A stretch of 64,000 nt of DNA, taken from the NCBI RefSeq assembly GCF_014284235.1, contig NZ_JACOGD010000010.1, positions 62,001 through 126,000 of the forward strand. Reading direction: 5' to 3'. Source of the stretch: Cognatundibacterium curvum. GTDB taxonomy: Bacteria > Pseudomonadota > Gammaproteobacteria > Burkholderiales > Burkholderiaceae_D. Numbering within the stretch: position 1 is the stretch's first letter; each line of letters opens with the position of its first letter. Below, piece after piece: positions 62,209 through 64,000 of the stretch. A model generated the notes under the pieces. It made no database searches and was not told where the DNA came from. It worked only from the letters and a program-made list of their open reading frames with translations. Position numbers and translations under genes: made by a program.

Positions 62209-63356
62209 TATTTTTCTCCGCCTTCTTCTGCGCCCAGTCCCAGCCAGGCACCTTTGAGTATGCCTATGCCACGGTTCGCCACCTGATTACCGGCACGCAG
62301 CGCAGGATGACTGGCTTGCAGCCAGGCCAGCTCGCCCTGTTTGCTGAGTACTTGCACCGGTATCACCTGAAAGCCTTTGTCATTGCGGATAAACACATGG
62401 CTGCGCTGCTGGTTTTGCACGATTGCGCTTAAAGGCACAGCGACGGAGGCAGCAGGTATCTGGCTGTTCTGTATGCGTGCTTCCACATACTGATTCAGTT
62501 GCAGACAATCTTCGGGCTTGCTTTGTGCTGCGCGGATCAGGCTGGTCTGATTCTGGCTTTGGAGCTGATTGGCGATCGCGATCACTTTCAAAGGTGCACA
62601 CTGGTTGATGCTTACGCTGTCACCGATGCGTACCTGAGCCGCTTGCTGTGCTGAGGCCTGTAACTCTACCCAGTAAGGGCCGGATTTACTGATGGCCGCA
62701 ATCGGGGTTCCGGCTTCAATACGCTGACCCGGTTTGACGCTGAGTTCGCTTAAGGTACCACTGGCATTGGCGCTGATGCTGAGTACCGGCGATAACTGCT
62801 GTTTGTTCAGTAACTGGCTGATGCGTGTGTCGCTGAGACCGGCGCTGCGCAAGCTTTGGTAACGCTCACGCGCGGCCACCTCGGCCTGAATCGCGGCGCC
62901 GCTGCTTTCCTGCCAGCGGCTGCGCGCGATGATGCCTTCCTGTAGCAGCTTCTCATCGCGTTCGCGCTTTTCAGCCGCGAGCCGCGCGGCGGTCGCCAGT
63001 TGCAGATATTCACGCTGCATTTCCATTAATTGCGGACTATGCAGGACCACGATAGCCTGTCCCTGACGCACCGCTTGCAGCGCATTGTGCTGAACTTCCT
63101 GCACCATGCCACTGACCATACTGCTGACGATCACCTGACCATTGGGCGGGCTGATCACGGTGCCGGATAAATGCAGGCCCTGCTGTGTGCTGGCCGTGGT
63201 TTTAGCTGAGTTTTCACTGCTGATCAGGGCTGTAGTCGCGATATTGGCACGCTGTATCTGTGCGCTGTTCAGCGTGATCTGGGCCGGTTCGCTGGCAAGG
63301 CTGGCCAGTGGCATGCCGAGCAAGGGCAGCAGACAGGTCAGGGTTAGCTTAGTCAT
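62208..63356 (-). CDS. Efflux RND periplasmic adaptor (CusB/CzcB type)
   Basis: A protein of 382 aa with a signal peptide (MTKLTLTCLLPLLGMPLASLA). The adaptor layout has a lipoyl-type half (LSGTVISPPNGQVIVSSMVS), a coiled-coil hairpin (LMEMQREYLQLATAARLAAEK), a second half (SGTLSELSVKPGQRIEAGTPI) and a beta-barrel domain. It carries only one Met-rich potential site, so metal binding by the adaptor itself is not obvious. The ATG at 63356 is chosen as the signal start over an upstream frame to 63422. First gene of the operon. Confidence 0.88.
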   Translation of the reverse strand: MTKLTLTCLLPLLGMPLASLASEPAQITLNSAQIQRANIATTALISSENSAKTTASTQQGLHLSGTVISPPNGQVIVSSMVSGMVQEVQHNALQAVRQGQAIVVLHSPQLMEMQREYLQLATAARLAAEKRERDEKLLQEGIIARSRWQESSGAAIQAEVAARERYQSLRSAGLSDTRISQLLNKQQLSPVLSISANASGTLSELSVKPGQRIEAGTPIAAISKSGPYWVELQASAQQAAQVRIGDSVSINQCAPLKVIAIANQLQSQNQTSLIRAAQSKPEDCLQLNQYVEARIQNSQIPAASVAVPLSAIVQNQQRSHVFIRNDKGFQVIPVQVLSKQGELAWLQASHPALRAGNQVANRGIGILKGAWLGLGAEEGGEK

Positions 63357-63468
63357 AGTTGATGCTCGCTGTAAGTGGGTGATTGTATGGGTTGAGAGGG
63401 TGAAACCAGTCATGCAGCACACACCATAGGCGCATGCTGAACTATGAGCGACATGATGCAGGGCAGAA

Positions 63469-63484
63469 CTTAAGGAGTTCTTAA
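63469..63484 (+). promoter_or_regulatory. PmrA/QseB-like direct repeat (CTTAA-N6-CTTAA)
   Basis: CTTAA at 63469-63473 and again at 63480-63484, an 11-base period typical of OmpR-family boxes and close to the PmrA/QseB consensus. It lies between the metal efflux operon and the response regulator gene that reads in the other direction. Confidence 0.6.
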
Positions 63485-63536
63485 CAAAGCAGCGTTACAA
63501 TCCAAAATCAGACCGAAAAAACTCAGGGAAAACAGT

Positions 63537-64000
63537 ATGCGTATCTTGTTAGTCGAGGATGATCCGCAGTTAGGACGTGCGACCCAGCTCGGGCTGGATC
63601 AGCTCGGCTATACGGTGGACTGGCTGCAGCATGGCGACAGCGTGGTCACTACGGTGCTGCAGCACGATTACGAAGCAATCCTGCTGGATCTGAATTTGCC
63701 GGGCATGGATGGCATGCAGATCCTGCGCCAGTTACGTCAGCGCGATTACCATCATCCGGTACTGGTGATCACGGCACGCGACCAGATTCCTGACCGCATT
63801 GCAGGCCTGGATGCGGGTGCCGATGACTTTGTGACCAAGCCCTTCGATCTGGATGAATTATCGGCCCGCTTACGCGCCGCCAGCCGCCGCGTGCATGGAC
63901 GTACCCAGGAGCTGATCCGCTATGCCGGCGTGCTGATCGACGTGTCGGCGCGCAGCGTGCAGCTGGATGGTCAGCCAGTGGCGCTGACCGCGAAGGAATT
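63537..64000 (+). CDS. OmpR-family response regulator (QseB/PmrA-like), 3' cut by window edge
   Basis: An open frame from ATG 63537 (after CAGGGAAAACAGT) to the window end, about 154 residues, all plausible. The receiver domain is complete: acidic pocket VEDD (residues about 7-9), phospho-Asp in ILLDLNLPGMDG (about Asp 51), TAR in VLVITARDQ, and Lys in FVTKPFDL. The beginning of the winged-helix DNA-binding domain follows. Close to QseB/PmrA in sequence character. A sensor kinase gene would be expected just beyond. It probably controls the divergent metal efflux genes. Confidence 0.9.
   Translation, partial: MRILLVEDDPQLGRATQLGLDQLGYTVDWLQHGDSVVTTVLQHDYEAILLDLNLPGMDGMQILRQLRQRDYHHPVLVITARDQIPDRIAGLDAGADDFVTKPFDLDELSARLRAASRRVHGRTQELIRYAGVLIDVSARSVQLDGQPVALTAKE

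Overview
The window comes from a betaproteobacterium, most likely Burkholderiales of the Oxalobacteraceae/Undibacterium type. This is inferred from moderate GC content, the MerR-type leucine-catabolism regulator LiuR heading a long liu cluster, the E. coli-type GshA and the style of the proteins. No rRNA, tRNA, prophage, CRISPR array or transposase gene was seen.

Layout. 1-2.8 kb: stress-like genes (an edge-truncated unknown, a BON-domain protein, a DUF1269-like membrane protein) and an exported hydrolase. 2.9-3.6 kb: an AT-rich ClpP-like exported protein. 3.7-30.7 kb: a colinear block headed by liuR, with a divergent metallo-hydrolase. It holds isovaleryl-CoA dehydrogenase (liuA), both methylcrotonyl-CoA carboxylase subunits (liuB, liuD), methylglutaconyl-CoA hydratase (liuC) and HMG-CoA lyase (liuE). 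A thiolase, a second acyl-CoA dehydrogenase, a thioesterase, aceK, pdxJ and the biotin genes bioA-F-D-B are interleaved. The pathway takes isovaleryl-CoA to acetyl-CoA plus acetoacetate; its carboxylase needs biotin, made by the genes lying between its own subunit genes, and AceK controls how acetyl-CoA is routed at the isocitrate branch point. A 30-bp perfect palindrome and a degenerate copy of it are the probable LiuR operators.

30.7-37.2 kb: a metallo-carboxypeptidase/hydrolase pair, then a compact operon of ABC ATPase, FtsX-type permease, LolA-like exported protein and outer-membrane barrel, closed by a strong terminator. 37.2-44.6 kb: retropepsin-like protease, XRE-cupin regulator with a GNAT enzyme, AIM24-family protein, class C serine hydrolase with a 13-bp tandem repeat upstream, gshA, and a VOC protein. 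44.6-50.2 kb: one ABC exporter and a MacA/MacB-type tripartite system with MacB split in two. 50.2-57.5 kb: small metabolic genes, a yaeR-like gene broken by a 54-bp palindromic insert, a DUF1700 + GIN-domain pair, and an orphan sugar-type periplasmic binding protein. 57.5-64 kb: a CusA/CzcA-family metal efflux operon (adaptor, RND pump, DUF3240, TolC-like) divergent from a QseB/PmrA-like response regulator that is cut by the window end, with a PmrA-box-like direct repeat between them.

The least explained structures are a family of three hairpin elements (MITE-like) placed at operon junctions between 11.6 and 14.7 kb, the 54-bp palindrome in the yaeR-like gene, the 13-bp tandem array, and the ABC/LolA-like/OMP operon.
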